Below are positions 1-5,811 of a DNA stretch of 7,367 nucleotides, in pieces. Position numbers and translations under genes: made by a program. The DNA comes from an uncultured Eubacteriales bacterium (GTDB taxonomy: Bacteria > Bacillota_A > Clostridia > Oscillospirales > Acutalibacteraceae), in assembly GCA_934454005.1 (NCBI GenBank), contig CAKSGI010000086.1:1-7367 (forward strand), read 5' to 3'. A model generated the notes under the pieces. That model was not told the origin of the DNA. It did not search any database and saw only the letters and a list, made by a program, of their open reading frames with translations. Every line of letters begins with the position of its first letter. The first letter of the stretch is position 1.

Positions 1-86
1 ACAACTTTTCCCTCGCATAAATCTACATGATATGGCCTGTTTTGCCTTAAATGCGCGTAATAGTAATACCTTTTTTGGTCGTAGTT
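1..86 (-). pseudogene. Remnant of an M23-family metallopeptidase, runs off the left edge
   Basis: Read on the minus strand from about 86 down to 1, one frame gives NYDQKRYYYYAHL followed by RQNRPYHVDLCEGKVV. This matches what I remember of a clostridial M23 (LytM/lysostaphin-like) peptidase family whose core contains RYYYYAHL, with the catalytic His in the AH pair, followed by a D-L-x-E-G-x-x-V segment. The same frame has a TAA stop at 87-89, directly upstream. There is no ATG, GTG or TTG between that stop and the window edge, and the residues upstream of the stop no longer look like the family. The sequence shows a peptidase core without start or N-terminal half. That it is a decayed or 5'-truncated gene is inference; a frameshift or an assembly error would look the same. 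The rest of the gene, including the HxH zinc motif, would lie beyond base 1. Confidence 0.6.
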
Positions 87-201
87 TTATCGAATATAGT
101 TATTAAATTCATTATGATTCAAATAAATATTAAATATGATTTTACTTTTTAATAGGTAATTGGAACTAATTAAAAATATTTAGAGTGATATTATTTATGT
201 T

Positions 202-1032
202 TTATGATTCAAAATTCGTCCTAATATAATTAAAGATATACTGTTGTGCAATTCCAGCATATTGACCAAAATCTTCGGCCTTCATATCGCTAAAAATCTT
301 TTCCATAGCTCTTTTCATCCACACATCCATAGGGAAGGCCTCTAATCTATACATTCCATATAGTAGTGTACATTCAGCGACTTTTGGGCCCACTCCCTTT
401 ATTTTTTGGAGTTCCTTTCTAGCCAGATCAATTTTCATTTTTTTAATATTATTTAGGTTTATTTCACCAGACGAAACTTTTTTTGCTGCGTCTAATATGT
501 ATTTGGATCTAAATCCGCATTTTAATATGTCTAAATCAGAGTCATTAAGAGTCGATAATTCATTAGCTTTTGGAAATGAATATACTCCATTAGAAATTTG
601 GTATCCAAAATTTTCGCACAATCTATTAATTATTCCTTTTATTCTTGGAATGTTATTATTTTGAGAAATTATAAAAGAACACAATGCTTCCCAAGGATCT
701 TGTTTTAAAATTCTGATTCCAGGTGAATAATTACAGATTTTTTTCATTTTATCATTAGTTTTTTCTAACTCACTTCTAACATAGTTATAATTGAGGCTAA
801 GATCAAAATAATCCTTCCATACATTTTCGAAATCTTCTTTTGAGGTGTTCATTAAGATAATTTTATCTGTTTTTTTTGTTATTTTTAAATATTTATCTAA
901 GGCAACACCTTCGAAAGAATTATCATCAGTTTTTTTCCATCTAAAACATTGTCCACAGTTAAATGTATCTTCTAAATTAAACTTGTCTACGATATTTAAT
1001 TCTATGTTGTTCGTGATAGAATTATGCTTCAA
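202..1032 (-). CDS. ogg: 8-oxoguanine DNA glycosylase / AP lyase, OGG1 type (HhH-GPD superfamily)
   Basis: Base-excision repair enzyme of 276 residues that should remove 8-oxoguanine and nick the abasic site in the cytoplasm. The N-terminal OGG_N-type domain covers roughly residues 10-115 and includes the motif FNCGQCFRW (24-32). The HhH-GPD domain follows. It has the NNN segment (125-127, in SQNNNIPRI) corresponding to the N-N-I-A-R-I stretch of eukaryotic OGG1, the hairpin GVGPKVAE with catalytic Lys217, and the conserved Asp236 in FPMDVW. The start is TTG (1030-1032). A TGA lies in frame two codons upstream, the next ATG is codon 61 inside the N-terminal domain, and AGGAG sits 10 bases before the TTG, so TTG is almost forced. 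Clostridia are known to carry OGG1-type enzymes of this kind (for example in C. acetobutylicum). The Lys/Asp pair makes a bifunctional glycosylase/lyase more likely than a monofunctional AlkA-type enzyme. It appears monocistronic. Confidence 0.9.
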   Translation of the reverse strand: MKHNSITNNIELNIVDKFNLEDTFNCGQCFRWKKTDDNSFEGVALDKYLKITKKTDKIILMNTSKEDFENVWKDYFDLSLNYNYVRSELEKTNDKMKKICNYSPGIRILKQDPWEALCSFIISQNNNIPRIKGIINRLCENFGYQISNGVYSFPKANELSTLNDSDLDILKCGFRSKYILDAAKKVSSGEINLNNIKKMKIDLARKELQKIKGVGPKVAECTLLYGMYRLEAFPMDVWMKRAMEKIFSDMKAEDFGQYAGIAQQYIFNYIRTNFES

Positions 1033-1071
1033 TTTAAATCAGCTCCTTTAATTAATATTTTTATTAATACA

Positions 1072-1100
1072 ATTATAATCTAAAAAAGTATTTTTTGGTA
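1072..1100 (-). promoter_or_regulatory. Possible promoter of the DNA glycosylase gene
   Basis: On the minus strand there is a perfect TATAAT (1077-1072) about 40 bases before the TTG start. The matching -35 position 17 bases upstream reads TACCAA, a poor match to TTGACA. In such A/T-rich DNA a lone TATAAT is weak evidence. Confidence 0.3.
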
Positions 1101-1264
1101 TAGATTTGTTTTATAAATAGGAATAATTAGAGGAATAAATTAAAATAAAAAAATATGCAAATATTTGTTGTTAAAATAAAAACTAAATTTATTGTTTTTT
1201 TATTATGAATTTAGATAGTTATTCAATACTTTGTTTCATGATAAATATATTTTAAAAAAATGTA

Positions 1265-1293
1265 TTGACAAGTAGAAAAATACAGATTGTTAT
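1265..1293 (+). promoter_or_regulatory. Candidate promoter reading toward the box array
   Basis: A perfect TTGACA (1265-1270) is followed after 17 bases by TGTTAT (1288-1293), which matches TATAAT at four of six positions. Transcription from here would start near 1300 and give a leader of about 240 bases through the 1372-1443 array before the small gene at 1540. A second TATAAT at 1454-1459 lies just after the array but lacks a -35 hexamer. Confidence 0.35.
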
Positions 1294-1371
1294 CGAATTA
1301 TTATCAATAAAATCTGATTTAAATTTATGTTAAAAAGTATTCTACATTCAAATTTTAGATATTTGGGGAAG

Positions 1372-1443
1372 TTTTGCACATTTTCCACATAGTTTTCAAC
1401 AGTTATTCACTTGTTTTCAACGCATTCAAACGAGTATTCCACA
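1372..1443 (+). promoter_or_regulatory. Phased array of DnaA-box-like 9-mers
   Basis: Seven 9-mers in the same orientation: TTTTGCACA (1372), TTTTCCACA (1381), TTTTCAACA (1393), TTATTCACT (1403), TTTTCAACG (1414), a degenerate CATTCAAAC (1423) and TATTCCACA (1435). Start-to-start distances are 9, 12, 10, 11, 9 and 12, averaging 10.5 bp, one DNA helical turn. The best unit differs from the DnaA box TTATCCACA by one base and most others by two. Closely packed, co-oriented boxes beside A/T-rich DNA are a known feature of bacterial origins and some DnaA-binding clusters. No dnaA, dnaN, rpmH or gyr gene is in the window, so oriC cannot be assigned. The array could instead be an operator, since a TATAAT follows at 1454-1459 and a gene starts at 1540. 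Confidence 0.5.
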
Positions 1444-1539
1444 TTACAAATAGTATAATTAAAAATGCCAATATTTGAATAAACTCTGTTTTTATAGCCT
1501 AAAATATTTTTATAAATATAGAATTAGGATGTGAGGAAA

Positions 1540-1812
1540 ATGATTCGTGGAATAAATAGACAAATTATAGAAATAACAGATATTAGTAATATATACTACG
1601 AAAAAGCTATATTATTTGTAAAACCAGAATACGCTGAATTTCGAAGAGATGTTCTTGAAAAACAAGCAAAAAATTTTTTAAAAAGTATTGGAAAACCTGC
1701 TTCAATAAAAAGAAAAAAAAGAATCATTTATTACAGCTTAAGGTTTATAACGTCTGCACTTATAGGAGCAATTATAACTGCGATTTGTTTACTAAGTAAT
1801 AATTGTTCATAA
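1540..1812 (+). CDS. Small single-pass membrane protein, function unknown
   Basis: A 90-residue protein I cannot assign to a named family. The first 60 residues (MIRGINRQIIEIT onward) look soluble, with the aromatic/acidic motif YYEKAILFVKPEYAEF (19-34) followed by a charged helix-like stretch. A strongly basic patch KRKKR (57-61) comes directly before one hydrophobic segment at about 62-85. By the positive-inside rule the N-terminal part should be cytoplasmic, with a short tail outside. The start is set at ATG 1540. A GTG at 1531 would add three residues, but the purine tract AGGA (1526-1529) would then abut the start codon, whereas it is 10 bases from the ATG; a second GAGG (1533-1536) lies closer. 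It sits directly downstream of the DnaA-box-like array and 58 bases before the next gene in the same direction, so the two may be co-transcribed. Confidence 0.7.
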   Translation: MIRGINRQIIEITDISNIYYEKAILFVKPEYAEFRRDVLEKQAKNFLKSIGKPASIKRKKRIIYYSLRFITSALIGAIITAICLLSNNCS

Positions 1813-1870
1813 AAGTTATCCTATCTCTCATATAAATTATAAAATATATTTTATATGGGAAGGGGATTTT

Positions 1871-2443
1871 ATGAAAACAAAATTGATGAAAATGGAGAGT
1901 TTCGGTATTATATTTACATTTGCAATTGGAACTCTTCTTCATTTTTGTTATGAAATTTCAAATCACTCTGTATGGTCTATACTTATTGCGGCAATTAATG
2001 AGAGTGTTTGGGAGCATATAAAAATATTTGTCTTTCCATATTTATTTTGGGCTATAATAGAAATATGTTATCTTAGAATTCCAATGAAAAAAACAATTGT
2101 AGCAAAAACCATAAGTGTATACATATTTGCAGTTATAACAATTTTATTTTTTTACACTTATTCAGGAATTTTAGGACACTCAGTTTTAATTATTGATATA
2201 ATAAGTGTATTCTTATGGATATCTTTAGCTCATTTTATATCTTATAAATTAATTTTTTCAAATTTAAGTTTGGATAATTTTTTTGTTGTAAGTGTTTTTG
2301 CCATAATTTTGTTGCTTACAATGTGTTTAACTTTTTCTGTTAATCCGCCTAAAATAGATCTATTTAGGGATTCGGTAACTGGATTGTATGGAATTATTCC
2401 TAAAAATGCTTTACCATCTTGGATATTTTGTTACGGAATTTAA
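1871..2443 (+). CDS. DUF6512-like integral membrane protein
   Basis: A 190-residue protein with about five hydrophobic segments (near 10-28, 50-70, 76-96, 103-125 and 135-157), so an integral membrane protein. Conserved-looking motifs are LHFCYE (23-28), INESVWEHIK (42-51) and, in the last loop, PPKIDLFRDSVTGLYG (159-174). These fit my memory of the DUF6512 family, small uncharacterised membrane proteins of Clostridia and relatives. The E-S-x-W-E-H-x-K motif lies at a membrane boundary and could be a ligand or active-site cluster, but that is only inference. The start has a good ribosome site, AAGGGG five bases before the ATG. A strong terminator follows 25 bases after the stop. No substrate or partner can be read from the neighbours. 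Confidence 0.75.
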   Translation: MKTKLMKMESFGIIFTFAIGTLLHFCYEISNHSVWSILIAAINESVWEHIKIFVFPYLFWAIIEICYLRIPMKKTIVAKTISVYIFAVITILFFYTYSGILGHSVLIIDIISVFLWISLAHFISYKLIFSNLSLDNFFVVSVFAIILLLTMCLTFSVNPPKIDLFRDSVTGLYGIIPKNALPSWIFCYGI

Positions 2444-2468
2444 TATATTTTAGTTTTAAGATCAAAAA

Positions 2469-2505
2469 AGCTTGGTAATATTTAAAATTACCAAGCTCAA
2501 TTTTT
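2469..2505 (+). terminator. Rho-independent terminator of the DUF6512-like gene
   Basis: A perfect 11-bp stem, AGCTTGGTAAT (2469-2479) with ATTACCAAGCT (2487-2497), a 7-base loop, then CAATTTTT. It ends the transcript of the two genes before it and separates them from the tRNA unit. Confidence 0.85.
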
Positions 2506-2551
2506 GAGATTTTACTTTTTTTTATACATATATTTATGATGTTTTTAATAC

Positions 2552-2580
2552 TTGACTAAAAATTTATAATTTTATATAAT
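2552..2580 (+). promoter_or_regulatory. Promoter of the tRNA-Thr gene
   Basis: TTGACT (2552-2557), a 17-base spacer, then a perfect TATAAT (2575-2580). The expected start near 2587 lies about 10 bases before the mature tRNA 5' end. It is one of the two strongest promoters I can see here, as expected for a stable RNA. Confidence 0.75.
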
Positions 2581-2597
2581 ATTAATGTGTTAATTTT

Positions 2598-2673
2598 GCT
2601 ACTGTGGCTCAGCTGGTAGAGCAGCGCATTCGTAATGCGCAGGTCGTCGGTTCAAGTCCGACCAGTAGCTCCA
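2598..2673 (+). tRNA. tRNA-Thr (anticodon CGT, reads ACG)
   Basis: A complete 76-base cloverleaf with the CCA end encoded (2671-2673). The acceptor stem GCTACTG (2598-2604) pairs with CAGTAGC (2663-2669). The D arm is GCTC/GAGC, the anticodon stem GCGCA/TGCGC encloses the loop TTCGTAA, the variable loop has 5 bases, and the T arm is GTCGG-TTCAAGT-CCGAC. All stems pair fully. Anticodon CGT, with G35 and T36 as usual for threonine, reads ACG. The discriminator base (2670) is T rather than the A common in bacterial tRNA-Thr. The gene stands alone, with its own promoter and terminator. Confidence 0.96.
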
Positions 2674-2680
2674 TTTATTT

Positions 2681-2714
2681 ATCTGCGCTTTCAAAAAGTG
2701 CAGATTTTTTGTTT
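2681..2714 (+). terminator. Rho-independent terminator of the tRNA gene
   Basis: ATCTGCGCTTT (2681-2691) pairs with AAAGTGCAGAT (2695-2705) over 11 positions with one G-U pair and a 3-base loop. A T tract follows (2706-2714, one G within), seven bases after the encoded CCA. Confidence 0.85.
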
Positions 2715-3015
2715 ATAAAAGGCTTAAGTAAGAGAAGAGATATGAGTGAAATAGGAGCTTATATTTTTATGAATTAGTAGTAACATGAATAATGAAGGTG
2801 TATTTGCAAAATATAGAATTAGTTACAAAGGTTACAAATATTAATTGTGAATATAATAGCATGAATGCTGAAGTGCGATAAAAATTCAGTTTTAATTACT
2901 CATTTTTGGGAATTTTGTATTTGGTGAATTTTAATTATTGTATTTAAAAAATGCATAATTTTATTTATAAATACAGAGTAAAACTATTAATTACGGATAA
3001 ATGGTTAGATAACGG
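2715..3015. other. Non-coding stretch upstream of the M23 peptidase gene
   Basis: About 300 bases with no credible gene. The longest local frame I checked (ATG 2792 to stop 2881, 29 codons) has no ribosome site. The only structure is a near-tandem pair of GTTACAAA units at about 2822-2838, related to the TTACAA/TTGTAA palindrome closer to the peptidase start. Leftover sequence from a lost gene is possible, but I cannot recognise any. Confidence 0.5.
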
Positions 3016-3043
3016 TTGCAATTTTGTAATAATTTGTTATAAT
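3016..3043 (+). promoter_or_regulatory. Promoter of the M23 peptidase gene (extended -10)
   Basis: TTGCAA (3016-3021), a 16-base spacer and a perfect TATAAT (3038-3043), preceded by TG at 3035-3036 in extended -10 spacing. Transcription should begin near 3050, leaving a leader of about 60 bases that contains the 13-bp palindrome TTACAATTTGTAA (3069-3081). Confidence 0.65.
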
Positions 3044-3110
3044 AATATATACTTGTTAGAAAAGGAAGTTACAATTTGTAATGATGTTTACTTGGAGGAG
3101 AGTTATATTA

Positions 3111-4790
3111 ATGATTAGAAAAGAAGATAATGGTGACTCGAATACCAAAAATATATTTAAGGCGTTTAATCTTTATTCAAAAAGCTTTTTAAAATTTTTG
3201 AATAGTGGTTTTAATAGGATTAAAAATTTTTGTGGAGATATTAAATCCATTTTATATATGGAGTTGGCAAAAATTATAAATAATTCAAAAAAGATTTGGA
3301 GTAAATTTACTGATAATATATTATGTATAGTGAAGAAGTTTAAAATATTTATAAATCCAGTTATTAGTAAAGTAAGAGAAAACTTGAAAAGTGCTTACAA
3401 AAAAGGATTTGTTAATTCAATTTTAAGTGGATTGTCTGCTAGCTGTAGCTATTTAAAGAATAATAAGTCTTTAGTTTTAAAACTGTCAATATTTGTAGCA
3501 CCAGTTGCAGCGATTACGATTATGATTTCTACAATAAGTTATTGGAACAACTTAAATTATGGATTAAAATTATCTTGTGGAGGCGAAGAGATTGCCACTA
3601 TACAAGATGAAAAAACTTTTGAAGAAGCTAGTCAGATGGTTAAGCAGAGATTAGTAGTTAAAGATGAAAATGTTCTTGGTATCACACCAACTTTTGAACT
3701 TGTTGCTAATAATACTAATAATTACCCTTCACCCGTTGAGGTTTGTGATAAACTTATAGATCAACCAAAAAGTATAGTTGAAAGAGCAACTGGACTATAT
3801 GTTAATGAAGATCTAGTTGGTACAACTAAAGATGCGGAAGAAATAGATTCTATACTTGATGCAATTTTAAAATCTTATATTTCGGATGAAAATCAAGAGG
3901 CAAAGTTTGTTCAAAATGTTGAAAAAGTTGACGGTCTGTTTCCTAAGGAGTCTATTATAAGTAGGGAAGAATTGGAGAAAAAATTATATACACCTATTGC
4001 AGGAGAAGAGTTTTATACTGTAAAGCCAGGTGATACTCCTATAACGATTGCAGAATCTTATGGAATGACACTTGATGAACTAAAAGCATTAAATCCAGAT
4101 ATAGATTCTTTGATGCATGAAGGAATGCAAGTAAAGATCAAATTGGCAAAATTAATTCTCGAAGTTGGTATAACAGATACAGAATCCTATGAACGTAAAG
4201 TAGAGTTTCAAACAATTGAAATACCTGATGATAGCGAATATAAGGGATATTCAAAAGTAACACAAGAAGGAGAAAACGGTGTAGATTTTTGTGTGGATAA
4301 AGTGACATATGTGAATGGAAGAGAAGAGTCAAGAGAAACATTAAGTAAAGATACAATAAAAGAACCTATTAATAAAAACATTGTAATTGGGACAAAAGAG
4401 AAACCTTCACGAGGAACAGGAGAATTGGGTTGGCCGGTTCCTTGCACAAGAAATATTACAAGTCCATTTGGCCCTAGATGGGGAAGGATGCACACGGGAA
4501 TAGATATCGGAGCGCCATATGGATCAAATATACTTGCTGCAGACAATGGAGTTGTTAAGCATGCCGGAAGTAGTGGAACAGGATATGGAAATTATGTAGA
4601 AATAGATCACGGCAATGGGATAAGAACATTGTATGCTCATGCGAATAGGATATATGTGTCAGTTGGGGATACAGTTGTAAAAGGACAATTGATTGCATCG
4701 GTTGGTTCAACAGGGAATTCAACAGGGCCACATTGTCACTTTGAGGTCATTGTTAAAGGAGTACAGGTGAATCCGTCAAATTACCTATAA
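3111..4790 (+). CDS. Membrane-anchored LysM-G5-M23 cell-wall endopeptidase
   Basis: A 559-residue envelope protein expected to cut peptide cross-links in peptidoglycan. In order: a basic cytoplasmic region of about 120 residues; one membrane segment (about 121-144); an extracellular linker; a LysM domain (302-343, starting YTVKPGDT) for glycan binding; a G5-type domain (about 353-430); and an M23 peptidase domain (about 453-556). By analogy with LytM, zinc ligands are His461 and Asp465 (in HTGID) and His543 (in HCH), with catalytic His510 (YAH) and His541. All are present, so the enzyme looks active. The start is set at ATG 3111, with AGGAG 10 bases upstream; an ATG at 3081 would place that ribosome site inside the gene and has no well-spaced site of its own. 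It has its own promoter and terminator. The long charged N-terminal extension before the membrane helix is unusual compared with the TM-LysM-G5-M23 core. Confidence 0.92.
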   Translation: MIRKEDNGDSNTKNIFKAFNLYSKSFLKFLNSGFNRIKNFCGDIKSILYMELAKIINNSKKIWSKFTDNILCIVKKFKIFINPVISKVRENLKSAYKKGFVNSILSGLSASCSYLKNNKSLVLKLSIFVAPVAAITIMISTISYWNNLNYGLKLSCGGEEIATIQDEKTFEEASQMVKQRLVVKDENVLGITPTFELVANNTNNYPSPVEVCDKLIDQPKSIVERATGLYVNEDLVGTTKDAEEIDSILDAILKSYISDENQEAKFVQNVEKVDGLFPKESIISREELEKKLYTPIAGEEFYTVKPGDTPITIAESYGMTLDELKALNPDIDSLMHEGMQVKIKLAKLILEVGITDTESYERKVEFQTIEIPDDSEYKGYSKVTQEGENGVDFCVDKVTYVNGREESRETLSKDTIKEPINKNIVIGTKEKPSRGTGELGWPVPCTRNITSPFGPRWGRMHTGIDIGAPYGSNILAADNGVVKHAGSSGTGYGNYVEIDHGNGIRTLYAHANRIYVSVGDTVVKGQLIASVGSTGNSTGPHCHFEVIVKGVQVNPSNYL

Positions 4791-4805
4791 ATAAATATTT
4801 ACAGT

Positions 4806-4833
4806 AAAACCTCCGATCAAATCGGAGGTTTTT
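4806..4833. terminator. Bidirectional terminator between convergent genes
   Basis: A perfect 12-bp stem, AAAACCTCCGAT (4806-4817) with ATCGGAGGTTTT (4821-4832), around a CAA loop. It has T runs on both strands (TTTTT on plus, TTTT on minus). It lies 15 bases after the peptidase stop and 18 bases beyond the ldh stop, so it can end transcription from both sides. Confidence 0.9.
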
Positions 4834-4851
4834 GTTATAATAAAGTTGAAT

Positions 4852-5787
4852 TTATTTTTCTATAAATTCTTTTATTTCATTGGCCGATTTTTGAAGAGCA
4901 TTGGCTTCTTCTTTATTTAAGGGTATTTCTAAAATACGTTCTACACCGTTTTTACTAACTATAGCGGGAAGTCCCATGCAAACATTTTTTATACCGTATT
5001 CACCATCTACAAATGTTGAAACAGGCAATACGGAGTGTTCATCGCGGACAATGCATTCGACAATCCTTAATGCAGCCATTGCAATTGCATAGTATGTTGC
5101 TCCCTTAGCATCTATTATTTTATATGCGCTATCTCTAACATCATCATAAAGGCTATGAATAGTTTTCATAGAGTCGCATTTGTGACATATATTACAAAAA
5201 TCTTTTAGATCTATTCCTGATATATTAGCGCTGCTCCAAACAGCAAGTTCACTATCGCCGTGTTCACCTATTATAAATGCATGAACATTTCGACTGTCAA
5301 CTCCTAAATGTTCGGCTAGTAAATATTTAAGTCTAGCAGTGTCTAATACTGTTCCAGAGCCTATTACTCTGCTTTTTGGAAACCCAGAGATCTTAAGTGC
5401 CATATATGTTAAGATATCAACAGGATTAGAAAGTATCAGTAAAATACATTCATTATTTCTTTTGGTTATTTCTGGGATTATTGATTTTAAGATATTAGAA
5501 TTCTTTTTTACGAGATCTGTTCTAGTTTCACCGGGTTTTTGGTTTGCACCAGCGGCAATGATTATAAGAGAACAATCATATATGTCATCATAATTGCCCG
5601 CATATACCTTTACAGGCTTTGCAAATGGTATACCATGATTTAAATCCATGGCTTCACCTTCAGCTTTTTTATGATTTGCATCAATTAGGACAAGTTCAGA
5701 AAAAATTCCATTTTCAACAAGTGTAAACGCTGTTGTTGCGCCGACAAATCCGCAGCCAATAACAGCACATTTTTGAATATTAACCAT
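4852..5787 (-). CDS. ldh: L-lactate dehydrogenase
   Basis: NAD-dependent enzyme of 311 residues that reduces pyruvate to L-lactate and regenerates NAD+ in fermentation; cytoplasmic, normally a tetramer. The N-terminal Rossmann fold shows GCGFVG (11-16) and the NAD-binding Asp36. The active-site loop KPGETR carries Arg89, and Gln83 occupies the position that selects lactate over malate (Arg in malate dehydrogenase). Asn121, Asp149, Arg152 and catalytic His176 (in GEHGDSE) are all present, as is the substrate-pocket Thr231. Of the two fructose-1,6-bisphosphate contacts known from Bacillus LDH, the His is kept (His169), while the Arg two residues after Arg152 is Lys154, so allosteric activation may differ. 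The start ATG has GGGAG eight bases upstream. The gene lies 24 bases downstream of the cation transporter gene on the same strand and is probably co-transcribed with it. Confidence 0.95.
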   Translation of the reverse strand: MVNIQKCAVIGCGFVGATTAFTLVENGIFSELVLIDANHKKAEGEAMDLNHGIPFAKPVKVYAGNYDDIYDCSLIIIAAGANQKPGETRTDLVKKNSNILKSIIPEITKRNNECILLILSNPVDILTYMALKISGFPKSRVIGSGTVLDTARLKYLLAEHLGVDSRNVHAFIIGEHGDSELAVWSSANISGIDLKDFCNICHKCDSMKTIHSLYDDVRDSAYKIIDAKGATYYAIAMAALRIVECIVRDEHSVLPVSTFVDGEYGIKNVCMGLPAIVSKNGVERILEIPLNKEEANALQKSANEIKEFIEK

Positions 5788-5811
5788 TTTTAATTCTCCC
5801 TATTTTTAATA

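Larger units (their letters stand above)
1033..1371. other. A/T-rich non-coding stretch between divergent genes
   Basis: No convincing reading frame on either strand. The sequence is dominated by A and T runs and separates the minus-strand glycosylase gene from the plus-strand genes on the right. It includes the leader and possible promoter of the glycosylase, a plus-strand promoter-like sequence at 1265-1293, and a box-like TATTCTACA (1338-1346) that resembles members of the array starting at 1372. I see no hairpin terminator and no RNA gene in it. Confidence 0.6.

Noticed and set aside
112..213. 12-bp direct repeat TTATGATTCAAA at 112-123 and 202-213
   Set aside because: The copies are exactly 90 bases apart and the right copy includes the glycosylase stop, but 12-bp matches are expected by chance in A/T-rich DNA and no flanking similarity extends it.
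1531..1539. GTG start three codons upstream for the small membrane protein
   Set aside because: The AGGA tract directly abuts this GTG, leaving no spacing; ATG 1540 is better placed.
1829..1857. Inverted repeat CATATAAA/TTTATATG before the DUF6512-like gene
   Set aside because: All but one pair are A-T, the loop is 13 bases and no T tract follows; not a credible terminator or riboswitch.
2792..2881. 29-codon reading frame in the gap before the peptidase gene
   Set aside because: No ribosome site, biased low-complexity composition and no recognisable motif.
3025..3040. WalR-like hexamer pair TGTAAT/TGTTAT upstream of a cell-wall hydrolase
   Set aside because: The WalR consensus needs two hexamers with a 5-base gap (11-bp step); here the gap is 4 and the pair overlaps the promoter in A/T-rich DNA.
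3081..3110. Upstream ATG start for the M23 peptidase
   Set aside because: It would place the strong GGAGGAG ribosome site inside the gene; ATG 3111 is 10 bases from that site and gives a sensible basic N-terminus.
4292..4300. Perfect DnaA box (TGTGGATAA, minus-strand TTATCCACA)
   Set aside because: A single copy inside the M23 peptidase coding sequence, with no neighbouring boxes; most likely chance plus codon use.
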